A DNA stretch of 64,000 nucleotides from an uncultured Phascolarctobacterium sp. (GTDB taxonomy: Bacteria; Bacillota; Negativicutes; Acidaminococcales; Acidaminococcaceae). The position numbers and the translations under genes were made by a program. The notes below the pieces were generated by a model, which saw only the letters and a program-made list of their open reading frames with translations, made no database searches and had not been told where the DNA came from. Location of the stretch: positions 93,011-157,010 of the forward strand of contig UQLS01000004.1 of assembly GCA_900541915.1 (NCBI GenBank), written 5' to 3'. Shown piece by piece: positions 41,725 to 50,841 of the stretch; the stretch's first letter is position 1; every line of letters starts with the position of its first letter.

Positions 41725-43610
41725 TGTTCCTCCTCTGCAAGCTCCGATAAATAAGCCCAGCGGTCTACCAGCTCATCCAATTTTTTCTGTGCCGTTTCCT
41801 GTTCCTTGGTCAGCTCACCCAGCCGCACAAAATCACTGCCGCAGCTGTTAATTTCCATGCCCAGCATCTTGAGCTCCGCTTCTGTACGGGCAATTTCCTG
41901 GTCAATATTTTCCAGTTCCAGTCTTTCACTGTAGGTCATTTTCTTTTTGGCAGGTTTCGGCGCTTCTTCTTTCACAGCTGCAGCTTTAGGTTTTTCAACT
42001 GCCTGTTCCGCTGCTTCCTGTGCCAGCGTATTCTCGTAATCGCTGTAGCCGCCAACAAACTGACGCAGCGTACCGCCCGGCTGCAAAGCAAAAATCTTGT
42101 TGGCAAATCTGTCCAGAAAATAACGGTCATGGGAAACAGCGATAACTGCTCCGGCAAAGCTATCCAGATAATCCTCCAAAACAGACAAGGTCGGAATATC
42201 CAGATCATTAGTCGGTTCGTCCAGAAGCAGCACATTAGGCGCAGTCATCAGCACCCGCAGCAAATACAGACGGCGCTTTTCACCGCCGCTCAATTTATTA
42301 ACCGGCACCCATTGCAGCTCCGGTGGAAACAGGAAACGCTCCAGCATCTGCGCTGCACTGATGCGGCTGCCGTCAGCTGTTTCAATATAATTATTTGCCT
42401 CTTTAATATATTCCAGCACCTTCTGACTGCTGTCAGGAAATTCGCTATGCTGAGAAAAATAACCAATCTTGACAGTTTGTCCTACGGTAATGCTGCCACT
42501 TGTAGGTGCAAGACGTCCGGCAATAATATCCATCAAAGTGGATTTACCCGCACCGTTAGGTCCCACAATGCCTACTCTGTCGTTGCGCAGCAGGATGTAA
42601 CTGAAATCCTTAATATAATCCAGTCCGTTATACACCATGCCCACATTTTCCAGCTCAATGACAGTCTTGCCCAGACGGCTGGACACGGAAGACATTTCCA
42701 GACTGGCTTCCGTCTGTACATTCTTCACTTCTGCTTCAATCTGCGCAAAGCGTTCCACACGGTCCTTCTTTTTAGTACGGCGCGCTTCTGCCCCGCGGCT
42801 GATCCACGCCAGTTCCCGGCGGTAAATATTGCGCAGTTTTTGTGCTGCGGATGCTTCAGCAATACGGCGTTCTTCACGTTTTTCCAAAAACAGGCTGTAA
42901 TTACCCGTATAAAGATAGCCTTTGCCATTATCTATTTCCAGCGTGCGATTAACTACCCTGTCAAAGAAATAACGGTCGTGGGTAACCATGAGCAGTGCGC
43001 CTTTACGTTTCAGCAGCTGCTGTTCCAGCCAGGCTACTGTTGCATTATCCATGTGGTTGGTAGGTTCGTCCAAAATCAAAAGGTCGGATGGACGCACCAA
43101 AACGCCAGCTAAAGCAACACGCTTACGCTGCCCGCCGCTAAGCTCTCCCATCTTCTGCTGCAAATCGGTAATGCCCAGCTGCGTTAAAACAGCCTTAGCT
43201 TCACTTTCCAGCTGCCAGGCGTATTTATTGTCCATTTCCTGCTGCAGCTCCAAAAGCTGTTTCTGCAGCCTGTCATTTTCAGGCTCAGCAGCCACAGCCT
43301 CTACCGCCGTTTCATATCGGCGCAACAGTACCATCAGCGGAGAATCTCCTTTAAAAATCTGCTCCAAAACTGTCGCGTCCGGCTCAAAAGGCGAATCCTG
43401 CGGCAGATATTCCATTACCACGCCACCCGGTATGGTCAGCTTACCGCCGCCGCTTTCACCTGCTGCAATCATTTTCAGCAGCGTACTTTTACCCGTGCCG
43501 TTAACACCGATAACACCTATTTTGTCGCCCTCTTCTATATTAAAGCTGATATTTTCAAACAAAACTCTGTCCCCATAGCTGCGGGACATATTTTCTGCAC
43601 TTAAAATCAT
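41718..43610 (-). CDS. ABC-F family ATPase (ribosome-associated, Uup/YfmR-like)
   Basis: A 630-aa soluble protein with two ABC domains: Walker A GVNGTGKST and GPNGAGKST, signatures LSGGQRKR and LSGGEKRR, Walker B LLILDEPTNHMD and VLLLDEPTNDLD. Between them is the P-site tRNA interaction linker with MVTHDRYFFD and the basic helix RRTKKKDRVE. A C-terminal coiled coil (about 560-625) resembles the DNA/ribosome-binding end of Uup. ABC-F proteins act on the ribosome, in resistance or rescue of stalled translation. No membrane segments. First gene of the operon. The operon with a MATE pump could hint at drug resistance but this is not proof. Confidence 0.92.
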   Translation of the reverse strand: MILSAENMSRSYGDRVLFENISFNIEEGDKIGVIGVNGTGKSTLLKMIAAGESGGGKLTIPGGVVMEYLPQDSPFEPDATVLEQIFKGDSPLMVLLRRYETAVEAVAAEPENDRLQKQLLELQQEMDNKYAWQLESEAKAVLTQLGITDLQQKMGELSGGQRKRVALAGVLVRPSDLLILDEPTNHMDNATVAWLEQQLLKRKGALLMVTHDRYFFDRVVNRTLEIDNGKGYLYTGNYSLFLEKREERRIAEASAAQKLRNIYRRELAWISRGAEARRTKKKDRVERFAQIEAEVKNVQTEASLEMSSVSSRLGKTVIELENVGMVYNGLDYIKDFSYILLRNDRVGIVGPNGAGKSTLMDIIAGRLAPTSGSITVGQTVKIGYFSQHSEFPDSSQKVLEYIKEANNYIETADGSRISAAQMLERFLFPPELQWVPVNKLSGGEKRRLYLLRVLMTAPNVLLLDEPTNDLDIPTLSVLEDYLDSFAGAVIAVSHDRYFLDRFANKIFALQPGGTLRQFVGGYSDYENTLAQEAAEQAVEKPKAAAVKEEAPKPAKKKMTYSERLELENIDQEIARTEAELKMLGMEINSCGSDFVRLGELTKEQETAQKKLDELVDRWAYLSELAEEEQC

Positions 43611-43713
43611 AACCAGATGCCTGCTTCCTTCATAGATATATTGTTTATTATATCATATTGCCGCAAGTACTTCTGCTTTACCAAACACATACTTTTTACT
43701 GAGCTAGTTTTAA

Positions 43714-43745
43714 AGAAAAAACCCCTGCTCACAAATGAACAGGGG
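43714..43745 (-). terminator. Rho-independent terminator, leftward
   Basis: Minus-strand stem CCCCTG-x-TC / GA-x-CAGGGG with a 6-base loop followed by TTTTTTC. Probably ends transcription from the lipoprotein gene. Confidence 0.7.
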
Positions 43746-43853
43746 CTGCTCTTAACTGTATAATGTTTTGAGTTTTGCCGCTTACCAGTGATATTTTTCA
43801 GTGTATACACTACATAGGGTAAATTTTTGCTACAGCTCTTTAATATCATTAAA

Positions 43854-43895
43854 TATCAGTGGCGGTAGTGTCGGGCGGGTCGCTTATTTATGAAA
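43854..43895 (-). repeat. Repeat copy A (resembles sequences beside the resolvase)
   Basis: On the minus strand TTTCATAAATAAGCG is followed by ACACTACCGCCACTGATA. A similar, inverted copy lies at 50517-50558 and a shorter one at 50311-50340. Similarity is partial; function unknown. Confidence 0.4.
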
Positions 43896-43993
43896 TCATC
43901 TTATATAGCATCATACTAAACTAGTTTAAATTACGCAAATTTACTCTATCGCATTACTGGTACCAAGTGTATCTACGCTAATAGATAAGAATG

Positions 43994-45124
43994 TTATAAA
44001 GGCTCACCCATTATAGGTTCATAAAACTCTGGCAAAGACATCAGGAACAAATTAACTAAATCAACATTTTTTTGCTCGTATAGAGGGCCTTGATAATGAG
44101 AAGGATGGCTTCCAACTCCAGAGGTTAATCTTCCTGGAATGACACCTTGACCTTTATTATACTCATACAATGCATAAACAGGAATTAAATGATTTTTACC
44201 ATACCATGCTCCATATTCTCTGTCACGATCCATTCTATCATCGTATATCATTACCGGTAATATAGCTAAGCCATTTTTTCCTAAATGTTTCATTGGTACA
44301 AACAATTGAGAAGTCTCATTTCTCAATTCTATAATGGCTTTTTGATTATTTCTCTTATCAATAATCACCGCAGTATCGACAACACCTTTAGGATTCTTTA
44401 CTTGTACCCAAGCAACATAACCACGTTCATCCTTTTCAGATGTATGTGCAATAATAGTGCCTCCTACATTATGTTCTTTAAGGAAAGGTTCTAATTCTTC
44501 TCTAACAGATGCTTTAACGTGTTGTTCTTGACCTTCTTTTATAGATACTCCCATAACTGGTTCATAAAATTCCGGTAAAGATTTTACAAGCATATTTACC
44601 AGTTCAAGTCTCTTACTATCTCTTATATACCCTTTTCTATCATCATACAAAGTTAAAGACCCAGGAATAATCCCCTTTTCATTATCATATGTATAATTGG
44701 CATAAATTGTAACTATATGATTTTTTCCATCCCATTTACCAATAGTATTATCTTGGTCAACGCTATCATCATATATCGTCACATTAAATTTATTGTATTC
44801 TGATATTCCAGGATATTCTAAAGGTAAAAACAGCTTTTCATTAAAATCTTTATTGAAATCCCTGTTAGCATCAGTGGTTATCAATGCTCTCTGATTATTC
44901 TTGGTATCAATAACTGCTACTGCACTTTTGCCATTTTTCAATCGCACCCATCCAACATATCCTCCTTTATTTTTCATAGAGGTAGAGGCTACAATTTCAC
45001 CTTCTACTTTATTTTCTTTCAGCAGGGAGGTTAAATTATCTTTAGCTTCATCCCTACTACAGCCTAATAAACCTAAAGATAATATAAATATTACTACGCA
45101 TAGAAAATAAGCATATTTTTTCAT
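43994..45124 (-). CDS. Putative lipoprotein with an internally duplicated domain
   Basis: A 376-aa predicted lipoprotein: signal segment followed by LSLGLLGCSRDE (lipobox at about Cys 22). The rest is two related halves, about 30-190 and 200-370. Each has VEGEIVAST or VGGTIIAHT, then GYVGWVRLKN or GYVAWVQVKN, TIYDD or MIYDD, GKNHIV or GKNHLI, and ends in SLPEFYEPVMG or SLPEFYEPIMG. No family recognised. Possibly an envelope protein binding a ligand with twofold symmetry. ATG at 45124 has GAGGT 7 bases upstream and is preferred over the ATG at 45127. Confidence 0.75.
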   Translation of the reverse strand: MKKYAYFLCVVIFILSLGLLGCSRDEAKDNLTSLLKENKVEGEIVASTSMKNKGGYVGWVRLKNGKSAVAVIDTKNNQRALITTDANRDFNKDFNEKLFLPLEYPGISEYNKFNVTIYDDSVDQDNTIGKWDGKNHIVTIYANYTYDNEKGIIPGSLTLYDDRKGYIRDSKRLELVNMLVKSLPEFYEPVMGVSIKEGQEQHVKASVREELEPFLKEHNVGGTIIAHTSEKDERGYVAWVQVKNPKGVVDTAVIIDKRNNQKAIIELRNETSQLFVPMKHLGKNGLAILPVMIYDDRMDRDREYGAWYGKNHLIPVYALYEYNKGQGVIPGRLTSGVGSHPSHYQGPLYEQKNVDLVNLFLMSLPEFYEPIMGEPL

Positions 45125-45218
45125 CATTTATACCTCATTTCAAAATCATTTTATATGCTATAGCTATAAACTAGCTATAGCATATAAAACTAATACTACC
45201 AATAAATTTACTTTCATC

Positions 45219-48149
45219 TCATATAAACGATAACTTCATTATGTTTTTATAAGTTTCTTTGCCGTCATAGTCAAGCACACCGCCTAATATTTTATTTAAT
45301 GAATATAAGGCAAAACGAGCACATGATTTATTCTCACAGTCGATAACTTTAATAACATCATCTTTAGCTAATAACTTCACATATATTGTAGAGCCAAATC
45401 TTAACATATACTCCATATCTTTGAATTTGATAATAGACCCATATTCATGTGATAAAAAGCCATCAGCACTTACTATAAATCCTTCTGAGCCAGTGCCAAA
45501 AAATGTACGATCGAACTGCATAATAATATCATCAACCGTCAGATTACATTTCTTACCATATTCCGAAATAGCATTTTCAGCTTTATATTTGTCCATATGA
45601 TTTTTGAGATAATATGACCCCTTCAAATCACTATCAGCTGTAATCTGATTAAAAAGTTCATCAAATAGAGAATCATTGTTTTTATTTGAAATCAATTTCC
45701 CGCTTTTATTACGTTTATATGTTAAAAGTATATATCCAGTAAATATATAATCTGATGGGAATCCTTCCAACGCCTCTTCTGTAGAAATATCCCTTATTTG
45801 AGAAAAATAAGCAGCATTTGACTCTAAATATTCTTTTGCTTCTTTGCTGCCATTTTCCATGGCTTTTACCATCCAGTATTTAAGCTTTTCAACATCAGAT
45901 GTACTTGTTGCTGTTTTTCCATATAACATAGCTATTCTATACTGGCATCTATTGTCATTATCTTCTGACGAACCTTTCAAATAATACGAAATAGCAATAT
46001 CTCCGTTAACAGGTACTTCTGTTCCTTCTTCATACTTCAATCCCATTAAATATTTATCAATTCCAATAGGATCTATTTCAAAAAATTCTTTCAAGTTTTT
46101 ATTTTGCACATATTTTTTCTTCTTATAGTAATAATCTTTTAAAAAGTCATTTATAATCGGTAAAGTTACATACCTTATAAACTCATTTTGCATTTCATTA
46201 CCTGTTAAAGCCTCTAATAGAGTAATATCAGAAATATGAGAAAAATAATCACTTTCCTGAGATAAGTATGAATGGGCATTAGAATTTTTATGTATATCAG
46301 CCTGTTTCATCCAGAATTTTAGTTTTTCATATTCAGTAAAAACATTGCCTGCGTAAAGTGTTCCTAACATATATTCACAATTAGGACAATTTAACCTTGC
46401 TCCTTTTATAAAATATGCCATAGCTATATTGATATTTTTCTCGACACCGTTGCCTTCCAAATACATCTTGCCAAGTTCGTATGGTGATTTATTGCCAGGG
46501 TCTAATTTGAAGAATCCTTCTACGTCAACATTGTCTATGCATTCTTTCCTTTTATTGTTAAACTCGATTAGTTTATTAGTTTCATCGTGGTATCTTTCGA
46601 CAAATGCTTTTAATGATACAAAATCACTGATTATCTTGTCCGTATACCATTTAGTCAATGAAAACTTATTATCATTTTGTATTTCAACTGTTATATATTC
46701 TATGATTTCATCAATATCTTTCTCTATGTTTATATAGTAAGCTTCAACACATTTCGCTACATTATTTTTTAAGTTTTCTTCAATTTTTTCATAATCAAAA
46801 GCAAGTTTACTATTAAAAAATTTCCCAATTTCATACTTGGAATATTTGTCTACTATACCTACTGATAAGGCATCGTTTAATTCTATTAACTGTTCATATT
46901 CCTTTTTGTCTACAATAACCTTACCATACACAGTATGTTCTTTTTCAAATTCTATTATGAAATCATAATTTCCCAGAGAATATCTTCCTGTTTTATCCGA
47001 TACTTTGAATATTCTTGCCATTGCAACAATATCAAATTCATTTTCAGGCATATTTTTTAATAATAATCTATAAGTACTAGATACAAACGGATTTTTCCTC
47101 AGATTTGCTATAAGAATCGGTATTATATCCGGCTGTGCAATTAAATTTCTTTCAATTTTTTCATTCATATCTTCAATACTACTGGAATTATAGTCAGTAC
47201 GAGATATGTATGGCTCTATAACTGCACTCAAACACAAAACTGTTGATTTTATTTCTTCAACCAGCTTAACTTTTGCGTTAGCATACAGCTTTTTCCTCAT
47301 GTTACTAGCATCATTGCTAGTCATCATATTACCAACCATATTGAATAAGCTATGTGCTGCACCGGTAGTAAGATTAACTGCACCAGCTTTCGCAATGCCA
47401 ACTGCTGCACCCTTTAAACCAAATCCTCCACCAACTAATTTGCCTCTTGTTTCCTTACGCAATGCTCTTCTGTCTTTTTCCGACTGTACCCAGTCATCAA
47501 TGTCTTGATTTTGTTTCTTTATATCTCTGCACAATACTTCCCAATCGTGGAATAAGAAGTGCCTGTTTTCGTCTAAAATGGTTTTATAATTTAAGCTATA
47601 ATAGCCTCCTTCTTTAATAAGCCCGTCCACTAATGCCTTTAATAGCTCTTGAACCATATATACGCCGAAATATTCCCCATTTTCACGAATGAAACCAACA
47701 ACACCTCCATACTCTTCTAATTTAGCAGCATATAATTCTTCAGCTTTAAGAGCAGCCTCAAGACCTTGTACCCTAAGTGCGTGTATGATATTGACTTCTT
47801 TGTCATACTTTAATACTTCTGTCCCTATTTTAAAGACAATTTTATCACCTACGATTCCCATATTGGAATCTACCTCTATATCATTATCTACCACCGCAAC
47901 ACTTGTTTCTTGTTCTGCCTTGTCATCTACTATTGCTTCGGCTTCTTCTGTCTTATCAACTGTTACATCAGCTTCTTGTTTTATGTTGTTAACTACTTCT
48001 GTACCACAATATGGACAAAATTTAAAATCTCCTACCTCTTTACCGCAATTGGGACAACTATTATTTTTAACAGTCAGCATATTTCCACATAATGGGCAAA
48101 ACTTCATGCCATCATCAAATTCCTTGCTACATTTATCACAATATTTCAT
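45219..48149 (-). CDS. Zinc-ribbon, glycine-rich segment and Sel1-repeat protein
   Basis: A 976-aa protein. The N-terminus carries two zinc ribbons (CDKC...CPLC at 4-21 and CPNC...CPYC at 32-48), then an acidic linker. Near 240-270 a glycine-rich hydrophobic stretch (KLVGGGFGLKGAAVGIAKAG, then TTGAAHSLFNMVG) could insert into or touch a membrane. From about 555-610 and 695-790 Sel1-type repeats appear (ELGKMYLEGNGVEKN, YRIAMLYG). The rest is unassigned. No catalytic motif seen. AT-rich and neighboured by a small DUF2628 membrane protein with the same orientation, so it may act in a cell-surface or defence system; this is inference. Confidence 0.75.
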   Translation of the reverse strand: MKYCDKCSKEFDDGMKFCPLCGNMLTVKNNSCPNCGKEVGDFKFCPYCGTEVVNNIKQEADVTVDKTEEAEAIVDDKAEQETSVAVVDNDIEVDSNMGIVGDKIVFKIGTEVLKYDKEVNIIHALRVQGLEAALKAEELYAAKLEEYGGVVGFIRENGEYFGVYMVQELLKALVDGLIKEGGYYSLNYKTILDENRHFLFHDWEVLCRDIKKQNQDIDDWVQSEKDRRALRKETRGKLVGGGFGLKGAAVGIAKAGAVNLTTGAAHSLFNMVGNMMTSNDASNMRKKLYANAKVKLVEEIKSTVLCLSAVIEPYISRTDYNSSSIEDMNEKIERNLIAQPDIIPILIANLRKNPFVSSTYRLLLKNMPENEFDIVAMARIFKVSDKTGRYSLGNYDFIIEFEKEHTVYGKVIVDKKEYEQLIELNDALSVGIVDKYSKYEIGKFFNSKLAFDYEKIEENLKNNVAKCVEAYYINIEKDIDEIIEYITVEIQNDNKFSLTKWYTDKIISDFVSLKAFVERYHDETNKLIEFNNKRKECIDNVDVEGFFKLDPGNKSPYELGKMYLEGNGVEKNINIAMAYFIKGARLNCPNCEYMLGTLYAGNVFTEYEKLKFWMKQADIHKNSNAHSYLSQESDYFSHISDITLLEALTGNEMQNEFIRYVTLPIINDFLKDYYYKKKKYVQNKNLKEFFEIDPIGIDKYLMGLKYEEGTEVPVNGDIAISYYLKGSSEDNDNRCQYRIAMLYGKTATSTSDVEKLKYWMVKAMENGSKEAKEYLESNAAYFSQIRDISTEEALEGFPSDYIFTGYILLTYKRNKSGKLISNKNNDSLFDELFNQITADSDLKGSYYLKNHMDKYKAENAISEYGKKCNLTVDDIIMQFDRTFFGTGSEGFIVSADGFLSHEYGSIIKFKDMEYMLRFGSTIYVKLLAKDDVIKVIDCENKSCARFALYSLNKILGGVLDYDGKETYKNIMKLSFI

Positions 48150-48180
48150 ATTATCAACTCTTTTCCTAATATTTAATAAA

Positions 48181-48216
48181 AATACTTGGAGAACCCTTAC
48201 AATCTCTCCAAGTATT
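48181..48216 (-). terminator. Rho-independent terminator of the DUF2628 gene
   Basis: Stem AATACTTGGAGA / TCTCCAAGTATT, 12-base loop, T-rich on the minus strand. Lies just before the zinc-ribbon gene. Confidence 0.75.
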
Positions 48217-48228
48217 TTATATTCTTAT

Positions 48229-48756
48229 TTATTTCATTGGCGGCGGTGGAACAAAAGTATTCTCATCATCTTTTACATTTGCCTTCTCTTTAGCAGTAGA
48301 TAAACAAAGCTCTTTGATTTCCTTATTAACATCACTATTTTCTACCGGAGCCACTTCTTCAGCAAAAGCCACTTCACCCATTACTATTATTCCATTATCA
48401 TCTAACCATTTTTTCGCTTCTGAATCGGCAGGCACAAAACCTTTATTAATAAGCCGTTTTATTCTCCATTTGTTATATAATGATGCAATAATTATTGAAA
48501 CTAAACACCATATGCCTAAAATCATGTCATCAGAAACATTTAATAATATTTCAACAAAAGCAATACCTGCTGCAATTCCAAAAATCTTACCAGCTATACT
48601 GAATTCTCCTCTGAATATTGGAACCCACCAACTAAAAATCAATGCAAGAATACTAAAGCCAGTTGCTATATTTTTTGATTTTCCAGTATTTTCATTTTTC
48701 AAAGCAATCATCATTACACCATCTTTCAATAACATTGCGTATTTTTCTAAAAACAC
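48229..48756 (-). CDS. DUF2628-like membrane protein
   Basis: A 175-aa protein with three hydrophobic segments. MIALKNENTGKSKNIATGFSI is shown here as MIALKNENTGK plus NIATGFSI; the pattern 'GFS...FRG' followed by helices is that of DUF2628. The tail is charged, ending FVPPPPMK. The open frame starts with GTG at 48756 without a clear ribosome-binding site; the true start may be one of the ATGs near 48711 or 48714, directly before IALKNENTG. Function unknown. Probably related to the neighbouring zinc-ribbon gene. Confidence 0.65.
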   Translation of the reverse strand: MFLEKYAMLLKDGVMMIALKNENTGKSKNIATGFSILALIFSWWVPIFRGEFSIAGKIFGIAAGIAFVEILLNVSDDMILGIWCLVSIIIASLYNKWRIKRLINKGFVPADSEAKKWLDDNGIIVMGEVAFAEEVAPVENSDVNKEIKELCLSTAKEKANVKDDENTFVPPPPMK

Positions 48757-48850
48757 ATTAATTTAATACAACTATTGCTTTAGAAAAATCACCTCCAAAA
48801 CAAATGTACTATTCTTTGAACTGTATAAGTTCCATCTTAAATCAATAGAC

Positions 48851-49072
48851 TTAAATATTGTTAATCAGTTCATTTACACTAACATCTAAGGCATTTGCTA
48901 TCTTAAATAAAGTTTCAATAGAATAACTATGCCCATTATTGCCACGTTCAATTAAACTAAGGTAATTACTGCTTATTCCAACCATTTCTGAAAGCTGCGC
49001 CTGCGTATAACCTTTTTTCTTTCTGTAATATGCAATTTTTAGTCCTATTTCCTTATATTTAAAAGCAAACAA
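48851..49072 (-). CDS. XRE-family helix-turn-helix regulator
   Basis: A 73-aa single-domain DNA-binding protein. LKIAYYRKKKGYTQAQLSEM, then VGISSNYLSLIERG and a closing FKIANALDVSVNEL give the five-helix lambda-repressor-like domain. The start is TTG at 49072, with GAGGTGA 10 bases upstream; an ATG in another frame lies between. Probably the local regulator of the lipoprotein/zinc-ribbon/DUF2628 group or of the mobile region. Confidence 0.85.
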   Translation of the reverse strand: MFAFKYKEIGLKIAYYRKKKGYTQAQLSEMVGISSNYLSLIERGNNGHSYSIETLFKIANALDVSVNELINNI

Positions 49073-49200
49073 AGCATCTTTTCACCTCTAGTTAAAATTA
49101 TCCCACAAATCAAATCTTAAACAACAAACGTATACTTCTAATATTCATACTTATACATTGAGATAACTTAGTATAACTACTTATTTTCAAATATAATTAT

Positions 49201-49239
49201 AAAAGCGAGATAGCCAACTACTGACTATCTCGCTTTTGT
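49201..49239 (-). terminator. Rho-independent terminator of the WYL regulator
   Basis: Perfect 13-bp stem AAAAGCGAGATAG / CTATCTCGCTTTT. T-rich on both sides; also could stop rightward transcripts. Confidence 0.88.
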
Positions 49240-49253
49240 TTATCTTTTTATTT

Positions 49254-50213
49254 TCAGTTTATTATATCTACGTTATCTCCCTGACTGCGTAACCACATTT
49301 CTATTCCATCGCCATAGGCCTCAGCAGTAAGCAGATACCCCTTATCAGAATGCTGTAATATTTTGGCAGTAGGCAACCTATCTAGTATTGCTTCCAATGA
49401 AGGCCCACTAAACCAAAACTTCACTTGGTGCAATTTACCACTGTACATAAACTGCACTCTCTTTCTGAACTCTCCTTCCTCAAATCTACTTTCATAGGGA
49501 ACATGAAAGCGTTCATCAGTAAAATCACATCTTTCTATCCTGTCAATTCTATACAAGATTGGAAATGTTTCATGCCCATCCTTCTTACTTATGTCTACAT
49601 TACTATCGACAATATGAGCAATCATATAGAAATAGAACTCTGAGAACATTATGCCAAGCGGTCTTACCAGCCTGTTGACCTGTGAACCATTTTGCCTGTA
49701 ATAGGTAATATCTAATTCGATATGTTCCTTTATTGCTTGAGAAATTGTCCATAGCCTGTCTAACAGGAGCTTTTGATGATGTAACTCTACATAATGAAAT
49801 TTTTCATTCCCCATGAGTTCCTTAATATGCCTTTGATTCTCATAAGGCACGCAGCACGATACAAGTTTATCCAGTATAGGAAACATTTCTTCTTTCATCA
49901 AAGCTCTGCTTTCCAGTAATATTTTTACTGCAGCAAAAGCCTCCTCATTACTTAAAAGGCTTCTCATAGGCGGTACCAGCTTATAGCCTTTTATCTGTCT
50001 GTCATACACTAACTGCTGCACAACACCAGTGCGTACGCTTTTGTCGGCAACAAAAGCCCTTAAATCATCTATATCTCTTTGTATAGACCTTAGCGAACAG
50101 TTAAACCGCATAGCTTCTTCTTCTTTGTACAACGTCTTTCCTTCTGCAAGCCTGTCATACATACTAAGCAAACGATTTTTAGCAAAATGGATGCTTTCCA
50201 TATTTTCATTCAT
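49254..50213 (-). CDS. WYL-domain transcriptional regulator
   Basis: A 319-aa protein. The N-terminal winged helix has FNCSLRSIQRDIDDLRAF. The WYL domain runs from about 150 to 240 (ELDITYYRQNGSQV, VRPLGIMFSEFYFYMIAH, RIDRI) with a WCX-like C-terminus (VKFWFSGPSL, ILQHSDKGYLL). WYL regulators are common controllers of phage defence and mobile-element genes and respond to nucleic acids or nucleotides. AGGTGA lies 8 bases before ATG at 50213. Confidence 0.88.
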   Translation of the reverse strand: MNENMESIHFAKNRLLSMYDRLAEGKTLYKEEEAMRFNCSLRSIQRDIDDLRAFVADKSVRTGVVQQLVYDRQIKGYKLVPPMRSLLSNEEAFAAVKILLESRALMKEEMFPILDKLVSCCVPYENQRHIKELMGNEKFHYVELHHQKLLLDRLWTISQAIKEHIELDITYYRQNGSQVNRLVRPLGIMFSEFYFYMIAHIVDSNVDISKKDGHETFPILYRIDRIERCDFTDERFHVPYESRFEEGEFRKRVQFMYSGKLHQVKFWFSGPSLEAILDRLPTAKILQHSDKGYLLTAEAYGDGIEMWLRSQGDNVDIIN

Positions 50214-50310
50214 GTTTCAAGTCACCTGTCATCCATGTATATTTTATTGCTCTCATAGGTTGCTCGCTACTGTTTCTACGCATCAATTAAAATTATCTGC
50301 CATTAACTAA

Positions 50311-50340
50311 ACCCAGTGGCACTAGTGGCAGTTGTAGCAC
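50311..50340 (-). repeat. Repeat copy C
   Basis: Minus strand: GTGCTACAAC followed by GCCACTAGTGCCACTGGGT. Matches the core of copies A and B at many positions but is shorter. Confidence 0.35.
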
Positions 50341-50516
50341 CTATGCAGCAGTTCATCTACATTTTATTATACTATATCTGCATAACCCGTAATATTTTTA
50401 ATCACTCTTTGGCATATATCCTCAGCGAGGTTTATTTTTGAATACAGCTAAAGAAATTGCAGCCCGATGTACTAATATTATATCGCAGTCTAAACTATTT
50501 GCTCTGATAAACCTAT

Positions 50517-50558
50517 TTTCATAATAAATCGCTACTATCGCCACTGCCGCCACAGATA
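50517..50558 (+). repeat. Repeat copy B
   Basis: Plus strand: TTTCATAATAAATCGC, then GCCACTGCCGCCACAGATA. Inverted relative to copy A at 43854-43895. Confidence 0.4.
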
Positions 50559-50705
50559 CACGAAGTGTATTTTTTTATATCATCCTACTCTACAGGTACA
50601 TAGAAAAGCAATCACGTTTTTATCACTATAAAGTTAGCAAGTATTTTCTTGTTATCTATGCAAAACCTGTAGCCGTGATATAAATATAAGCTACCTTTAA
50701 CATTT

Positions 50706-50774
50706 TATCAAAACTTAAAACTTTTGATAGTCATCTGCATGCAACGGTTTTACTAGCTTTATCTGCTATCAAAA
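50706..50774. promoter_or_regulatory. TATCAAAA-type repeats upstream of the resolvase
   Basis: TATCAAAA at 50706-50713, its reverse complement TTTTGATA at 50722-50729 (a dyad), and TATCAAAA again at 50767-50774. Spacing and position just before the resolvase gene suggest recombinase or regulator binding sites. Confidence 0.4.
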
Positions 50775-50841
50775 CTTACTATCATAATTCGTTGATTTAT
50801 TGTATAATATTATTAGCATCAGATTGAATTGAGGTAATAAA

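Larger units (their letters stand above)
43611..43993. other. AT-rich junction region between core genome and accessory region
   Basis: 383 bases without a convincing gene. It contains the ABC-F promoter area, a terminator-like hairpin at 43714-43745 pointing leftward, and a repeat-like segment (43854-43895) resembling one beside the resolvase gene. Base composition falls here from core-like to AT-rich, so a boundary of imported DNA is likely within it. Confidence 0.55.
50214..50841. other. Intergenic region between WYL regulator and resolvase
   Basis: 628 AT-rich bases without a gene. It holds two repeat-like segments (C at 50311-50340, inverted relative to B at 50517-50558), a small hairpin ATACAC-GAA-GTGTAT with T-run near 50555, three TATCAAAA-type motifs at 50706-50774, and a TATAAT box at 50803-50808. 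This would fit the promoter and recombination site of the adjacent resolvase, which is inference. Confidence 0.5.

Noticed and set aside
43607..43849. 80-aa open frame on the minus strand between the ABC-F and lipoprotein genes
   Set aside because: It spans a terminator hairpin, has no ribosome-binding site and random-like composition.
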